DNA from: an uncultured Loktanella sp.
GTDB lineage: Bacteria > Pseudomonadota > Alphaproteobacteria > Rhodobacterales > Rhodobacteraceae
DNA: 5,515 nucleotides
NCBI GenBank assembly: GCA_913061335.1
Contig: CAJXTP010000197.1
Span: 1-5,515 of the forward strand
Reading direction: 5' to 3'
Made by a program: the position numbers and the translations under genes. The notes below the pieces were generated by a model. That model was given only the letters and a program-made list of their open reading frames with translations. It had not been told where the DNA came from and ran no database searches. Below are positions 5,369 through 5,515 of this stretch, piece after piece (the first letter of the stretch is position 1; each line of letters opens with the position of its first letter).

Positions 5369-5467
5369 GCCTTACAGCCCGATAAGCTTTTGATGGCGAG
5401 GGGTTCGACCAAATTGGCCATTAACCGCTCAAGTACCCGCTCTGACTATCTCAGGAATAATCCGATC

Positions 5468-5515
5468 CTGTCTCTTATACACATCTCCGAGCCCACGAGA
5501 CCTCTCTACATCTCG
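5468..5515. other. Nextera sequencing adapter with i7 index, inverted copy (artefact)
   Basis: Positions 5468-5486 are the Tn5 mosaic end CTGTCTCTTATACACATCT, 5487-5501 the i7 linker CCGAGCCCACGAGAC, 5502-5509 the index CTCTCTAC and 5510-5515 (ATCTCG) the beginning of the P7 adapter. It is the exact inverted copy of 1-46 plus two more bases. This is what a read running through a short insert shows at its 3' end. Confidence 0.97.

Larger units (their letters stand above)
5241..5467. other. Non-coding region after the recombinase
   Basis: These 227 bases to the adapter hold no credible gene. They contain the hairpin at 5247-5272 and the hairpin plus T7 at 5319-5368. The stretch around 5320-5346 (CGATTCTGTTGAAAAAC, then a mirrored GTTTTT) resembles, by unverified recollection, sequence often found at insertion-sequence edges and in decayed intergenic DNA of Alphaproteobacteria. 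The rest, 5369-5467, shows nothing I recognise. Confidence 0.4.

Noticed and set aside
1..5515. Perfect 46-bp terminal inverted repeats suggesting a complete 5.5-kb transposon
   Set aside because: The repeats are Nextera adapter with mosaic end, linker and index; they are artefacts of library preparation, and no target-site duplication can be claimed.

Overview
The window reads as a short contig from an alphaproteobacterium, most likely a Rhodobacterales (Roseobacter-type) genome. The taxonomic call rests on a full-length GcrA cell-cycle regulator, a protein confined largely to Alphaproteobacteria, and on the general look of the other proteins; it is an inference. The outermost 46-48 bases at each end are not genomic: they are Illumina Nextera i7 adapter plus an 8-base index, in inverted orientation, so the real insert is about 47-5467.

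Layout: (1) 152-1768, plus strand, a 538-residue protein with a degenerate beta-helix repeat region and C-terminal membrane segments, function unknown. (2) A convergent hairpin (1779-1806) separates it from a minus-strand pair: a short-chain dehydrogenase (1812-2582) and gcrA (2712-3323). The 129-base gap between these two holds a compact nested structure: two inverted GTAG-hairpin units (REP/REPIN-like) flank the rho-independent terminator of gcrA. (3) gcrA has a good sigma70-type promoter at 3395-3423, in the short divergent region shared with a plus-strand ABC-2 type exporter permease (3458-4261). The permease has no ATPase partner next to it. (4) A 346-base non-coding stretch (4262-4607) is rich in hairpins and carries a perfect TATAAT; it leads into a short tyrosine recombinase (4608-5240) with all catalytic residues. 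(5) The last 227 genomic bases (5241-5467) contain one strong hairpin and one hairpin followed by seven Ts, then the adapter.

Functionally, the left and centre look like ordinary chromosomal genes (cell-cycle transcription, a generic oxidoreductase, an exporter subunit), while 4262-5467 looks like an accessory insertion built around the recombinase. No CRISPR array, rRNA or tRNA was seen. I find no convincing multi-gene novel system; the two items most worth a second look are the REPIN-like repeat pair with a compensatory base-pair change, and the structured non-coding region upstream of the catalytic-domain-only recombinase.
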